DNA from: Streptomyces brasiliensis
GTDB taxonomy: Bacteria; Actinomycetota; Actinomycetes; Streptomycetales; Streptomycetaceae
NCBI RefSeq assembly: GCF_014647875.1
Contig: NZ_BMQA01000024.1
Coordinates: 57,360-121,359, forward strand
Direction of reading: 5' to 3'
Length of the DNA: 64,000 nt
Made by a program: the position numbers and the translations under genes. Positions 8,574-17,166 of this stretch are shown in pieces. How positions within the stretch are numbered: position 1 is the stretch's first letter; each line of letters opens with the position of its first letter. The notes beneath the pieces are model-generated. The model saw nothing but the letters and a program-made list of their open reading frames with translations, was not told where the DNA came from and searched no databases.

Positions 8574-8608
8574 CCTCGATTCTACCGCCGGTAGAATCGA
8601 GGTGCCAG
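8574..8608 (-). promoter_or_regulatory. Operator/promoter of the toxin-antitoxin pair (leaderless)
   Basis: CCTCGATTCTACC (8574-8586) and its exact inverse (8590-8602) form a 13-bp-arm palindrome around GCC. On the coding strand the second arm contains TAGAAT (8584-8579), a good -10, with CTGGCA (8608-8603) at the -35 place and an 18-bp spacer. TAGAAT ends 7 bases before the ATG, so transcription should start at or beside the start codon, giving a leaderless mRNA. An RHH dimer bound here would cover the promoter, the expected autoregulation. Confidence 0.65.
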
Positions 8609-8647
8609 TTCATCTGGCTGGGGAACATCCGACCGGTCAAGACGTAG

Positions 8648-8767
8648 TTCACCGATCGCACCGGACTCGTCGCGGACAGTGACATGGCCGTATGGCCGAT
8701 GCTCGCCTTCGCCGGCCTGGTCGCCGTGTACGGGATCGGCCTGGCGGTCTACCAACGTCGCACCTGA
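8648..8767 (+). pseudogene. Possible ABC-2 permease C-terminal fragment
   Basis: After an in-frame stop at 8645, the plus strand encodes about 39 residues ending in one hydrophobic helix (WPMLAFAGLVAVYGIGLAVY) and QRRT. A terminal helix followed by a short arginine-rich tail is typical of ABC-2 type permeases, but so little remains that other membrane proteins are possible. The following 8768-9076 has no gene that can be identified; an ATG at 8914 opens a frame reading MLVIHFRNTPYQNG that soon runs into the next gene. Confidence 0.3.
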
Positions 8768-9076
8768 GACCGGAACACGGTCCGGGGCGTGTCGCGGAAT
8801 CAGAAATTACAGCCACTCGTTGACGGCCGCGATAAGGACGGTTGCCTCGTAGCTCCAGCGCGGCCCGCTGCGCGTCCATCAGATCTCCACGCTCCACGGA
8901 ACAAGATCATCTCATGCTCGTGATCCACTTCCGAAACACGCCCTACCAGAATGGCATCGTCCAGGGCGACTTCACGTGGCGTCGATGTCCGCCCGAGGGA
9001 TGGGAGTCCGGCAGGTTCTCAGTCACAGTGGACGTACTCGGTCGAGGGGGAAGCCGTGGCGGGGGAAGGAAGACCG

Positions 9077-9643
9077 ATGACGGAACCCGATCTGTTCGAG
9101 CTGGAAGCAGTCGTGGTGGGGCAGCCGAAGCGTTCACGGTGGCGCAGATACATGGGCCCCGCCCTGGCCGTGTCCACCGTGAAGGGGACCCCGCTCGCCT
9201 CGGTGACGTACACCGACGACACGTTCGCCGTCCTCACGAAAACGTCCGGCGAGTTCATCGTCCGTATCGAGCAGTTCGGGCCGGTGGAGTTCCGCTTCAC
9301 CGACGCCGCGGACCGGGAGGTCGGCACCGCCGGTGCCCGTGGACACATCAAGACCCGGCAGCTGAGCCTCCAGACGGAGCAAGGACGCCAACTCCTCCTC
9401 ACGCGGCTGGGTCTCCTGTACACCGAATGGCAGCTCACGGAGACCGATCCGGACGGGGGCCCGGCGCCGGAGATTCTCGGCCGGGTCACGGTGAGCACCA
9501 TCGACTCGTGGATCGGGTTGCAGCAGTACGTGGTCGAAATGGACCCTCGCCTGGACGCCTCCGAACGGCGGACCGTCGTCGCCTCGGTCGTCTGTCTGCA
9601 CCTGCTCCGCCGGCCACCGGGTCACAGCACCGCACCGGCGTGA
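9077..9643 (+). CDS. LURP-one/scramblase-like hypothetical protein
   Basis: This 188-residue soluble protein has no signal peptide or membrane segment. It shows a run of beta strands (PALAVSTVKGTPLASVTY, FIVRIEQFGPVEFRFTDA) and ends with VEMDPRLDASERRTVVASVVCLHLL, the helix that closes tubby-like/LURP-one-related domains. In bacteria these domains are of unknown function. The ATG at 9077 was chosen because it has a strong GGAAGGA site before it; an upstream frame opening at 8951 lacks one. No operon partner is apparent. Confidence 0.5.
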   Translation: MTEPDLFELEAVVVGQPKRSRWRRYMGPALAVSTVKGTPLASVTYTDDTFAVLTKTSGEFIVRIEQFGPVEFRFTDAADREVGTAGARGHIKTRQLSLQTEQGRQLLLTRLGLLYTEWQLTETDPDGGPAPEILGRVTVSTIDSWIGLQQYVVEMDPRLDASERRTVVASVVCLHLLRRPPGHSTAPA

Positions 9644-9721
9644 GAGGGGCCCTGGTGCTGTGCCCGGGACGGTTCACCGGGTCGTGTCGGGTGTCGGCGC
9701 GGGTCATCGGAGGAAGGCGAC

Positions 9722-9853
9722 AGCGCGTTCGCCCATCTCCACTGGATCCGCCGACTGCGGATCCGCTGGGAGATCCGCGACGACATCCACGAAGCCTTCC
9801 TGGCCCTCGGCTGCGCGCTCATCTGCTGGCGGCGGCCTGTCTCCCTACCCTGA
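9722..9853 (+). pseudogene. IS5-family transposase C-terminal fragment
   Basis: A plus-strand frame too short to be called as a gene reads SAFAHLHWIRRLRIRWEI, then RDDIHEAFLALGCALICWRR to a stop at 9851-9853. This is the C-terminal block following the last catalytic residue of IS5-type DDE transposases. The DDE core is missing, so it is an insertion-sequence remnant. It overlaps the end of the convergent DUF5959-like gene by a few bases. Confidence 0.55.
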
Positions 9854-10273
9854 CAGCATTGGAACCCAATGATCCATCACCTGGCGCAGACGCCGACGGT
9901 GGTCAGCAATCCAGTCGTCCGGCGGGACGAGTGGGACCCGCACAGTGACCATGGACCCAGACTCGTCTTCCACAACCACCTCTGGGCAGCCACGCTCGCC
10001 GGAGAGCTGGATGAAGACGGACGGCCCCCTGCTCATCTCCATCCAGGCCACATCTACGCCGGCGTCGAGCCGGTCCAGCGCGTCGGCCCAGCCTTCCAGC
10101 CTCGAAACCCACAGCGCGAGGTCGATACGGCCGGACACGAAGGGCGTCTGGACGACGATCTCGGCGTCCAGTCCGGCGGTCCACCTGGGGTTACGTCCCA
10201 GAACGTTGACCGTGACGCTATTCCCCTCGTCATCAGCGAGAAAGATGAGCTCCCTCGGAGGACTGTCGCCCAT
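9845..10273 (-). CDS. DUF5959-like hypothetical protein
   Basis: This 142-residue protein reads ELIFLADDEGNSVTVNVLGR, then EIVVQTPFVSGRIDLALW, LDRLDAGVDVAWM and VTVRVPLVPPDDWIADHRRRL, a pattern recalled from the Streptomyces family DUF5959, whose function is unknown. It is soluble and acidic. The ATG at 10273 was chosen as the conserved MGD start with an AAAGAG-type ribosome site. The gene is bordered by remnants: an IS5 tail at its 3' end and an NTF2-like fragment at its 5' end. Confidence 0.6.
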   Translation of the reverse strand: MGDSPPRELIFLADDEGNSVTVNVLGRNPRWTAGLDAEIVVQTPFVSGRIDLALWVSRLEGWADALDRLDAGVDVAWMEMSRGPSVFIQLSGERGCPEVVVEDESGSMVTVRVPLVPPDDWIADHRRRLRQVMDHWVPMLSG

Positions 10274-10319
10274 GCCTGCTCTTTCGTCCGCAAATCGTGA
10301 GAGATCATCGCTTGATCGG

Positions 10320-10650
10320 AGGGCATCTTCCATCCGTCCGGCATCCGGCTGAGGCCGATCACATCGCGGGCGCACAGGGTCCAGGTGGTCCGCTCGTCCT
10401 TGACCAGGCCAGGGTGGTGGTGCAGGGCCTCCAGGTGGAACCGGACCGTGGCCGTGTCTCCTTCGCTGTCCGCGACAGGGGTGGTGACCATGTGCTGCGT
10501 CAGTGGGATCGGGCCGATCACCTCGGCCATGGTGCACTTCAGCACGTCGGCCTCGACCTGGCCCTCGAGGGGGAAGACACCCCCGTAGTCGACGGTCACC
10601 ACATCCGTCCAGTCCTGATCACCTGTTCGCCTCACACCCGCCCGCGCCAG
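10320..10650 (-). pseudogene. SnoaL/NTF2-like protein remnant
   Basis: On the minus strand the segments DQDWTDVVTVDYGGVFPLEG, PLTQHMVTTPVADSEGDTATVRFHLEALHHHPG and TWTLCARDVIGLSRMPDGWKM match the order of strands in SnoaL-like (NTF2 fold) proteins, which act as small cyclases or unknown enzymes. The frame has no proper stop before it runs into the DUF5959-like gene, and the N-terminal helix is unclear, with a possible frameshift after GWKM. It is best treated as decayed. The stretch 10650-10771 shows no further gene. Confidence 0.45.
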
Positions 10651-10771
10651 GCGACGTACGCTTCTGCCTCCTTCGACACGGCGGTCACGCGCTACGCGGC
10701 CGACGTCCCGAGCCCTGCTTCGCCAACGGCTGAAGCACGTAGCCAGTCGTGGAACTCGGTGCCCAGTCATC

Positions 10772-12028
10772 TCAGCGGCGGAGTGAAGTAGGCCACCGGC
10801 GAGGTGCCCATGGCGCGGATCCCCTTTGGCCGGTGGCCGCACGTGTCTGCCCGGGCGTGCCCCTGCGTCTCATGGTCGGCAGGGTCTCCATCGCCAGGCA
10901 AACGGAGACCGAGAACAACGCCACCATCGGGATGAGGTGGTCGGCGAGGAGAGCGAGAACCAGCAACAGCGCCAGATTGGGCACCAACCATGGGAGCACT
11001 CGGCCGAGAGGGTAGCCCAGCATTCGCACTGCCGTGACCGCGTTGTTCAGCAGATAGGCTCCCAGTGCCACACAGCACAGCCGCAGCGCATCGCCCGCCG
11101 GGCGGTCCTGTGCCGCCGAGTTCACCAGGCCGCCCAGCCCTGCCGCAAGCGCGAGCAAGGTGACCACGGGCAGGAAGTGCCCGATCATGAAGACCGACCG
11201 GATCAGCCGGAACGTCTCTTCGGGGCGGGCGCTGAGTGTCTCCTCCGCCGCAGACGAACCGAAGTCGAAGTACAGCCACCACAACATGGCCACTACGGCG
11301 AATGCGGCCAGACCTGTGATCACCGCGGATGCGGCGGCGTCGGTCGCAGTGATCGCGGCGACGATCTGGGCGATCCCCTCACCCAGAACGATGATCATGA
11401 AAAGTCCGAACCGTTCGACGAGATGTCCGGACTCGACCCTGCCCTCGACCAGTCTGGTGCGCAGTGAGGAGCCACCCGGCCGGCCCGCGAGCCACGGGAC
11501 GATCTCCACCGCTAGTCCCACCGACCAGAGCAGATACGCCGCCGGACGGTCAAGGAAACTCGAGGCAGCCCACAGCACCGCTGAGACAATCAGCGGCCAG
11601 TTGGCTCCCCCCGTCGGCCATCGGCGACGCGCCAGCACCCGGAAGGCCACCACCTCCAGGCGCGAGGCCGCATACGCGCCCGCGAACAGCGACGGGTGCC
11701 CGTGCGCCGCCTGCGTCGCCGCCCCGGCCATCACCACAAGGATGGCCATCTGCGCCACCACATCCAGGCGTCGCTCGGCCTCCGCTTCCCCTGTCAGGTT
11801 GGTATAGAGCGTCGATCCGACCCACATCCACCAGGCCGGCAGGAACAGCACCAGCAGCCGAAGCACGGCTTGCCACTGCGGATGCTGCAGTAGCGGATGC
11901 GCAAGCTGCGCCACCAGTACGACGAAGAGCAGGTCGTAGAACAGCTCCAGCCAGCCGGCATGCCGCTCCTTGCTCCGCTCCGCCTCTGGAGTGCGGGGAT
12001 CCGGCTCTCCGGATGTGCTGGTCGACAT
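10772..12028 (-). CDS. Low temperature requirement protein A (LtrA) family membrane protein
   Basis: This 418-residue protein has about ten to twelve transmembrane helices. It opens with AGWLELFYDLLFVVLVAQLAH, which carries the ELFYDLxFV signature of the LtrA family, and has FGLFMIIVLGEGIAQIV in the middle, the second conserved block. LtrA proteins are integral membrane proteins of unknown biochemical role. The ATG at 12028 was preferred over 12058 because GGAGGGG lies at the right distance upstream. It is monocistronic, downstream of a candidate terminator. Confidence 0.85.
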   Translation of the reverse strand: MSTSTSGEPDPRTPEAERSKERHAGWLELFYDLLFVVLVAQLAHPLLQHPQWQAVLRLLVLFLPAWWMWVGSTLYTNLTGEAEAERRLDVVAQMAILVVMAGAATQAAHGHPSLFAGAYAASRLEVVAFRVLARRRWPTGGANWPLIVSAVLWAASSFLDRPAAYLLWSVGLAVEIVPWLAGRPGGSSLRTRLVEGRVESGHLVERFGLFMIIVLGEGIAQIVAAITATDAAASAVITGLAAFAVVAMLWWLYFDFGSSAAEETLSARPEETFRLIRSVFMIGHFLPVVTLLALAAGLGGLVNSAAQDRPAGDALRLCCVALGAYLLNNAVTAVRMLGYPLGRVLPWLVPNLALLLVLALLADHLIPMVALFSVSVCLAMETLPTMRRRGTPGQTRAATGQRGSAPWAPRRWPTSLRR

Positions 12029-12094
12029 GGCCTGCCCCTCCTCGCGGCGAAGGGCCACGTTGCGGGCCCCGTCCGAAGCTGTTCGGTCCGTTCC

Positions 12095-12110
12095 GACCGC
12101 CGGGGCGGTC
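12095..12110. terminator. GC hairpin after the reductase gene
   Basis: GACCGCC (12095-12101), two bases, and GGCGGTC (12104-12110) form a perfect 7-bp stem starting 7 bases beyond the stop of the minus-strand reductase gene. It has no T-run, as is common in Streptomyces, and separates that gene from ltrA. Confidence 0.45.
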
Positions 12111-12116
12111 CGAGGT

Positions 12117-12989
12117 CTACGCGGCCGGTGTTGTGTGGGCCGCTATGGCCGCGGTGAGTTCGGGCAGTTGCTCGGCACCCGAGACCGCCCGGTCCGTCAC
12201 ACGCTTCGCCTGGTCCCCCAGACCGTCGACGGCTTCCCGGAACAGATCCATGTCGATCAGTTCGAGTTCCCTGAGGTGGGCGGCATTCGCGGTCGTGACG
12301 GACGGGCCGAAGGCCTGGAGGGCGAAGCTGGTCGCCGAGCCGGAGCGCAGCACCTCGAGAAGAGGCTGAAGCGGCAACTCCAGTTGGGTCGCGGTCTCCA
12401 CGATTTCGGCGATGTTCTGCTGGTTCATCATCATCAGCGCGTTGTTGAACAGTTTGCCGAACTGCCCGGAGCCGGCCGGCCCCGCGTGGATGATCCGCTT
12501 GGAGAAGGTGGCGAAGAGGTCCGTCACCCGCCCGACCGCGTCGTCGGGCCCGCCGACGATGGTGGTGAGCTCGCGGGCGAGAGCGACCGTGCGGCCGCCG
12601 CTGACGGGCGCGTCGAGCACGGTGATTCCGTACGGCGCGGCGAGATCGGCCAGATGCCGTGCCCGTGACGGCAGCCCGGTGCCGTGGTTGACGAGAATCG
12701 AGCCCGGACGCATGTTCTCCAACAAGCCTCCCTCCACGGCGATGTGAAGGTTGTCGGAGTCCCGCGAGAGGCACAGGGCCACGACATCGCTGGCGGCCGC
12801 CAGTTCGGCCACCGTGGCGGCGACGGTGCAGGAGTGGCCGGACAGCGCGTCCAGTGATGCCGGCCGACGGGCCCACACCACGAGTGGGTACGGCGAGTCG
12901 GCGAGCACCTGGGCGATGGGTGCGCCTTGGTCTCCCAGGCCTATGAACCCGACCGTGCGTCGAGTAGGCGTTTCCGCCAGATCGGTCAT
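12117..12989 (-). CDS. 3-hydroxyisobutyrate dehydrogenase-like NAD(P)-dependent reductase
   Basis: This 290-residue protein begins with a Rossmann motif GFIGLGDQGAPIA near residues 14-26, followed by the substrate block DAPVSGGRTVA and the catalytic-lysine-like region GSGQFGKLFNN in the 6-phosphogluconate dehydrogenase superfamily. It should reduce or oxidise a short beta-hydroxyacid or related substrate. The ATG at 12989 follows an AAAGGAA site. It is transcribed with the aldo/keto reductase upstream, 58 bp away, which is itself next to a divergent TetR gene, so all three may respond to one signal. Confidence 0.8.
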   Translation of the reverse strand: MTDLAETPTRRTVGFIGLGDQGAPIAQVLADSPYPLVVWARRPASLDALSGHSCTVAATVAELAAASDVVALCLSRDSDNLHIAVEGGLLENMRPGSILVNHGTGLPSRARHLADLAAPYGITVLDAPVSGGRTVALARELTTIVGGPDDAVGRVTDLFATFSKRIIHAGPAGSGQFGKLFNNALMMMNQQNIAEIVETATQLELPLQPLLEVLRSGSATSFALQAFGPSVTTANAAHLRELELIDMDLFREAVDGLGDQAKRVTDRAVSGAEQLPELTAAIAAHTTPAA

Positions 12990-13047
12990 GTCCGTTTCCT
13001 TTGTGAGCGCTTCGCTCGGGCAGTTCCGGGCGGTTGAGAGTGCGGTC

Positions 13048-13917
13048 TCAGGCGTTCGTGTCGATGGTGTCGAGTTCGGTGATGGCGTCGGCGGGCAGTT
13101 CCAGGTCGGCGGCGGCGATGTTCTCGCGCAGGTGGGCGAGGGAGGAGGTGCCGGGGATGACGGCGGTGGTGGCGGATCGCTGCAGCAGCCATGCGAGCGC
13201 GACCTGCTGCGGTGAGGCGCCGAGGCGGGTGGCAACCGCGTCGAGGGTGCCGTGCTGGAGAGGGGAGAAGCCGCCGAGAGGGAAGAACGAGGCGAAGGCG
13301 ATGTTCTCGCGCGCGGCGCGGGAGACGAGTTCGTCGTCCTGGCGGTTGACGAGGTTGTAGAGGTTCTGGATCGCCACGACCGGAGCGATCCGCTGGGCTT
13401 CGGTGAGCTGGGCGGCGGAGACTCCGCTGAGGCCGAGGTGCCGGATCAGACCCTTCTGCCGCAGTTCGGCGAGCGCGGTGAACTCCGCCTCCAGGGAGTC
13501 GTCGGTGGTGCCGTCGTGGTTGCCCAGACGCAGGTAGACGATGTCGAGGGCGTCGACGCCGAGGTGGTCGAGGTTGTCGTGGACCTGGGCCTGCAGGTCC
13601 TTGGGGTCCGAAGAGGGGATCCAGGAGCCGTCGTCGCCGCGGCGCGCCCCGACCTTGGTGGCGATGGTGATGCCGTCGTAGGGGTGGAGCGCCGCACGGA
13701 TGAGGCGGTTGGTGACCTCGGGGCCGTAGAAGTCCGCCGTGTCGATGTGGGTGACACCGGCGTCGACGGCCTCGCGCAGCACGGCGAGGGCCTCGCCGCG
13801 GTCGCGGGGCTCACCGAAGACGTTGGGGCCGGCCAGTTGCATGGCCCCGTATCCCATCCGGGTGATGGTCAGGTCGTCGGTGAGCGTGAGGGTCTGAAGA
13901 GACGTGTGACCAGGCAT
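13048..13917 (-). CDS. Aldo/keto reductase
   Basis: This 289-residue protein is a TIM-barrel aldo/keto reductase. Asp59, Tyr64 and Lys88 (HIDTADFYGP and IATKVG) give three of the four catalytic residues; the usual His lies in a DIVYLRLGNHDG context, where the position is altered as in some subgroups. It ends with the normal EALAWLLQ-like and VIPGTSS cofactor block. The gene is divergent from a TetR regulator across a palindromic site and precedes the dehydrogenase gene, so it is probably an inducible carbonyl-detoxifying or redox enzyme. Confidence 0.88.
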   Translation of the reverse strand: MPGHTSLQTLTLTDDLTITRMGYGAMQLAGPNVFGEPRDRGEALAVLREAVDAGVTHIDTADFYGPEVTNRLIRAALHPYDGITIATKVGARRGDDGSWIPSSDPKDLQAQVHDNLDHLGVDALDIVYLRLGNHDGTTDDSLEAEFTALAELRQKGLIRHLGLSGVSAAQLTEAQRIAPVVAIQNLYNLVNRQDDELVSRAARENIAFASFFPLGGFSPLQHGTLDAVATRLGASPQQVALAWLLQRSATTAVIPGTSSLAHLRENIAAADLELPADAITELDTIDTNA

Positions 13918-13937
13918 GATGCTCCTTACGAGGACTA

Positions 13938-13955
13938 AGTAACTATGAAGTTACT
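13938..13955. promoter_or_regulatory. TetR-type operator between the reductase and regulator genes
   Basis: AGTAACT (13938-13944) and AGTTACT (13949-13955) are perfect inverted arms around ATGA. A further GGTTACTT half-site lies at 13983-13990. The palindrome is 21 bp from the reductase start and 53 bp from the regulator start, a position suited to block both divergent promoters. A TAGCCT hexamer 7 bases before the TetR ATG could be a leaderless -10. Confidence 0.6.
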
Positions 13956-14007
13956 CCCCTCGGGCGCACCAAGTCAAAAGATGGTTACTTCTGCTAGCCT
14001 GGATTTC

Positions 14008-14616
14008 ATGACCGCGGCGACCGACAGCAACAAGACGTTCCGGCCCCGAAACCCGGAGGCGACCAAGGAACTCCTGCTCACGGCGGCGACGGAGGAGTTC
14101 TCGGAGTATGGCTTCGCCGGTGCGCGGATCGACCGGATCTCGGAGCGGGCACACACGAACAAGCGGATGATCTACGCGTACTTCGGCGACAAGGACGGCC
14201 TGTTCGACGCGGTCCTCAGACGTCAGATCGCACGGCTCGGCGAGGCGGTCCCGTTCGAGGAGGGGGACCTCACCGCCTTCGCGGCCGCCCGGTTCGACTA
14301 CATGCTCACCAATCCGGCGGCCCGCCGTCTGGCGGGGTGGCGCGCCTTCGAGCGGTCCAGGCCGACGGCCGCCGAGTCGGAGAGCTACCGGGTGAACGTC
14401 GAGGCGGTCGCAGCCGCTCAGCGCGCCGGCAAGGTCAATGACAGCATCCCCGCGATCGATCTCTTCGCGATCGTGCTGCGGATGACCGAGAGCTGGCTGA
14501 GCGCCCCACCCGCGCTGCACGCGGCCGCAGACACCGATCCCATGACCCCCGACCGGACGGACGAACACCGCGCCGCACTCGTCGAAGCCGTGCGCCGCAT
14601 CACCGAACCGGCATGA
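14008..14616 (+). CDS. TetR-family transcriptional regulator
   Basis: This 202-residue protein has the N-terminal helix-turn-helix KELLLTAATEEFSEYGFAGARIDRISERAHTNKRMIYAYFGDKDGLFDAVLR at about residues 18-68, followed by a ligand-binding domain. The ATG at 14008 was chosen over 13945 because the longer form would start inside the palindromic operator. It is divergent from the aldo/keto reductase gene and most likely represses that operon and itself. Confidence 0.88.
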   Translation: MTAATDSNKTFRPRNPEATKELLLTAATEEFSEYGFAGARIDRISERAHTNKRMIYAYFGDKDGLFDAVLRRQIARLGEAVPFEEGDLTAFAAARFDYMLTNPAARRLAGWRAFERSRPTAAESESYRVNVEAVAAAQRAGKVNDSIPAIDLFAIVLRMTESWLSAPPALHAAADTDPMTPDRTDEHRAALVEAVRRITEPA

Positions 14617-14999
14617 ATGCACATCCCCCGCATCGGGTGTCGGCGGTCGGGCAGGGCATGTGGCCAGGCGTGACGTCGCCGCAGATGTCCGTAGGCGGCC
14701 CGCAGGCTTGACCGGCCTCCGCACAGCGACACGGCACACCGCACTTCGCTTACGGAAGGTCTCCACCCCACGACGGCGTCCCCGGTCACAAGGCACACCC
14801 GCGCCCGGGGTCCCAGGGCCGGCGTGCTCGTGACGCGAGTGAGGCCCGGGCAGGCGTTGTCCGGGCCGAACTCTCACTTTGTGTTTCGCTGCTGACATCC
14901 TCGCCCCTGCGGAACGGGATGATTTTCGTCAACCGCGCATTTGACGGCCGCGGTGTCGGTGGCTTCCCACTTCGCGCGCGGTGCCGGCAACAGAGGCGG

Positions 15000-15216
15000 T
15001 CAGGTGACGGCGAGCGCGGTGAGTTCGCCGGCGCGGCCGGGCTGCTTCGTCCCGTACACCGTGCAGACGACCCGGCAGTGCGGGGCGGGCGCCTTGATCT
15101 CCTACGCGGTCTTCAGCGTCTCCTCGAACTGGGGGCGGACCCGAACCGCAAGTCGAGTTCCTGGCCGAGGGGCGAGCGGCGGACGTAGCCGATGCGGATG
15201 TTCGCGCTCGGCAGAT
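15000..15216 (-). pseudogene. Serine recombinase (resolvase) remnant
   Basis: The minus strand reads IRIGYVRRSPLGQELD in one frame and, after a shift and a large loss, QFEETLKTA-stop-EIKAPAPHCRVVCTVYGTK and ELTALAVT in another. These are consecutive blocks of a Tn3-type resolvase: the catalytic-Ser region YVRxS, and the PHCRVxxTVYExKRLGR region. A frameshift, an internal stop and missing segments show it is dead. The rest of 14617-15454 has no recognisable gene; 14890-14920 carries ATCC/GGAT inverted bases of a kind seen at transposon ends. Confidence 0.6.
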
Positions 15217-15454
15217 CCGGGTCGACCCGTGCCGGCGGCGGGGTGCATGCAGCCGCGCTCCCCATGTGGCACCGGTGATTCTGTATGGTGCAGCGGCCAG
15301 GTCCTGGGCGTCGTACCAGCGGCTGGCGCTGCTTACGCAGCACTTCCTCGGCCACGGCCCGCCGCCCGCGAACACGTCAGAAGCCTCTCGGGCGTCCCAC
15401 CTGCCGGCCCGGCGCGGGCCATACCGGGCAGCGGTCACGAACAGGGTCTCCCAG

Positions 15455-16474
15455 TCAAGCGAGATGCTCTGCACGCTCGGCCCGCATGCGGTGCTCGCAG
15501 CAGACGTCCGGTTCGTGGCCGAAGCCTTCGGGCCGGGGCGTTCTCGTGTGCGTGATCGATGCGGCGCATTGCGCCCGTTGTGCGTCGTCGAGCATCTTGT
15601 CGCTGTCGGAGGCCGCGTTGACCAGGCCGGCGCAGCACAGGGTCAGCAGCAGGGCGCCTCCGGCGATGGGGAAGGTGCGGCGCGGCGGGGGCGGGGCCAG
15701 CAAGGCCCGGACCCGCTGGGGTACGGCGCCGCCGGTGACGGCGAGCGCCGGGGGGCTCGATGCGCGGAACGAGGAGGCGAGGGCGGCCCGTCCGACGGCG
15801 CGGGCGACGACCCGGCGGCTGCCGACCCGCGCCGCGGCCTCTTCGTCGGCCCAGCGCTCCAGAGCGAAGCCGCCGGCATCAGCCAGAGGCCGTAGCAGCG
15901 GGTTGAGGGCCGCAGCCAAGCGCCACAGAGTCTGGAACACGTGGTGGCGACCGCGGAGATGGGCTCTTTCGTGAGCCAGCAGGGCCTCGCGTTCCTCGTC
16001 GCCGAGGCAGCGCAGCATGCCGCTCGACACCACGATGCGTCCGGGCGCGCCCGGCAGGGCGAACGCCTGCGGAGTGTCGTCGTCCACGACGGCCAGCTCG
16101 CTGTCGCCGGGCATCCGGGCGCACTCGCGTCGCGCCCAGAGGAGGTGGCGGGCCTGTCGTACGGCGGCGAGGAACAGACCGACGGCTCCCGCTACCAGGA
16201 AGAGGGCGCTGATGACCGCGACGGTGAGGTAGACCGGGTCCTCGGCCTGCAGGGCGGGTACCGACCAGCGGCCCTCGGCCGCGACCTGCGGAATCTGGGC
16301 GATCCCGGTGAACGCCAGCAGGGCCAGCGATCCTGCCCAGCCAACCGTCGTCACCAGCGCGATGCACGCGAGGGCCCAGGCGGCGGGGCGCGGGGCGAGT
16401 CGGCGGGCCACCCGGGGTGCGAGCACCGTCAGCACGGCCGTCACGGCGAGCGGAACATAGACGCTGATCAGCAC
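15455..16474 (-). CDS. M56 family metalloprotease-like membrane protein (BlaR1-type)
   Basis: This 339-residue protein starts from GTG 16474, has four predicted membrane helices, and carries the zinc-protease motif AHERAHL (HExxH) after a LPGAPGRIVVSSGM segment typical of M56 peptidases. Such proteins sit in the membrane and cleave a BlaI-type repressor on sensing a signal. No penicillin-binding sensor domain follows; the tail is short, Cys-containing and hydrophilic. The gene starts 4 bases after the BlaI-like gene, so the two form one unit. Confidence 0.88.
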   Translation of the reverse strand: MLISVYVPLAVTAVLTVLAPRVARRLAPRPAAWALACIALVTTVGWAGSLALLAFTGIAQIPQVAAEGRWSVPALQAEDPVYLTVAVISALFLVAGAVGLFLAAVRQARHLLWARRECARMPGDSELAVVDDDTPQAFALPGAPGRIVVSSGMLRCLGDEEREALLAHERAHLRGRHHVFQTLWRLAAALNPLLRPLADAGGFALERWADEEAAARVGSRRVVARAVGRAALASSFRASSPPALAVTGGAVPQRVRALLAPPPPRRTFPIAGGALLLTLCCAGLVNAASDSDKMLDDAQRAQCAASITHTRTPRPEGFGHEPDVCCEHRMRAERAEHLA

Positions 16475-16478
16475 CGGG

Positions 16479-16904
16479 TCACTTCCCGTCGTCCACGTGC
16501 CCCGCGCTGTGGGGGCCGTCGTGTCCGGACAGCAGTTGATGCAGCAACTGCTCATCTGCTTCGGAGAGTCCGGAGACGAACCGGGCCAGTACCGCCTCGC
16601 GGTCGGAGCCGCCCTCCAGGAGCGACTTCATGCGCTGTGCGGTGTGGGACGCCTCGTCACGGGCCGGCTCGTAGGCGTATCCGCGGCCCTCGCGGTGCCG
16701 GACGAGCATCCCCTTGTCGTACAACCGGGACAGGATCGTCAGAACGGTGGTGTAGGCCAGACCGCCCGGCAGGCGCTCCAGGACCTGTCGCGCGGTCAGC
16801 GGACCGTCGGCGGACCAGAGGGCGGCGAGCACGTTGCTCTCGAGCTCGCCTCGGGCCCGTCGGCCGGGCGTGCCGCCGGCCTCGTCGTCCCTCGGGTGGT
16901 GCAC
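16479..16904 (-). CDS. BlaI/MecI-family repressor
   Basis: This 141-residue protein has a winged-helix domain: GELESNVLAALWSADGPLTARQVLERL, then LAYTTVLTILSRLYDKGMLVRHREGRGYAYEP, the exact BlaI/MecI layout, followed by a dimerisation helix with the VLARFVSGLSEADEQLL segment. It should repress its own operon until the M56 partner cleaves it. GTG 16904 is used, with GAGAGGAA upstream. A palindromic operator candidate lies about 50 bp before the start. Confidence 0.9.
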   Translation of the reverse strand: MHHPRDDEAGGTPGRRARGELESNVLAALWSADGPLTARQVLERLPGGLAYTTVLTILSRLYDKGMLVRHREGRGYAYEPARDEASHTAQRMKSLLEGGSDREAVLARFVSGLSEADEQLLHQLLSGHDGPHSAGHVDDGK

Positions 16905-16952
16905 CGTTGCATTCCTCTCCGTCGCCTTGCCTGCGGACAGGCTACCCGGCGA

Positions 16953-16971
16953 CTCCTACTGGTCGTAGGAG
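16953..16971. promoter_or_regulatory. BlaI-type operator candidate
   Basis: CTCCTAC (16953-16959) and GTAGGAG (16965-16971) are perfect inverted arms with a 5-base spacer. The site is 49 bp upstream of the BlaI-like start. Actinobacterial BlaI proteins bind dyads with TAC/GTA cores, which this has. Confidence 0.55.
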
Positions 16972-17166
16972 GTAAGCTCCGGACTTCGAACGGCGAACTG
17001 GTTGAGGACAACCGTCCCAGCGCCCGGCTGGTCGTGCTGCTCCCGGCGGAAGGCTCCTGACTTCCGGCCGGGCTGCGCACACGAGCCAGCCGGGTGACGC
17101 CGCGCTCTTGCCGTCGTCGAACCGTCGCCGAGCGGGACGTTACGCGCCGAGGGGTGAACACGCGGC

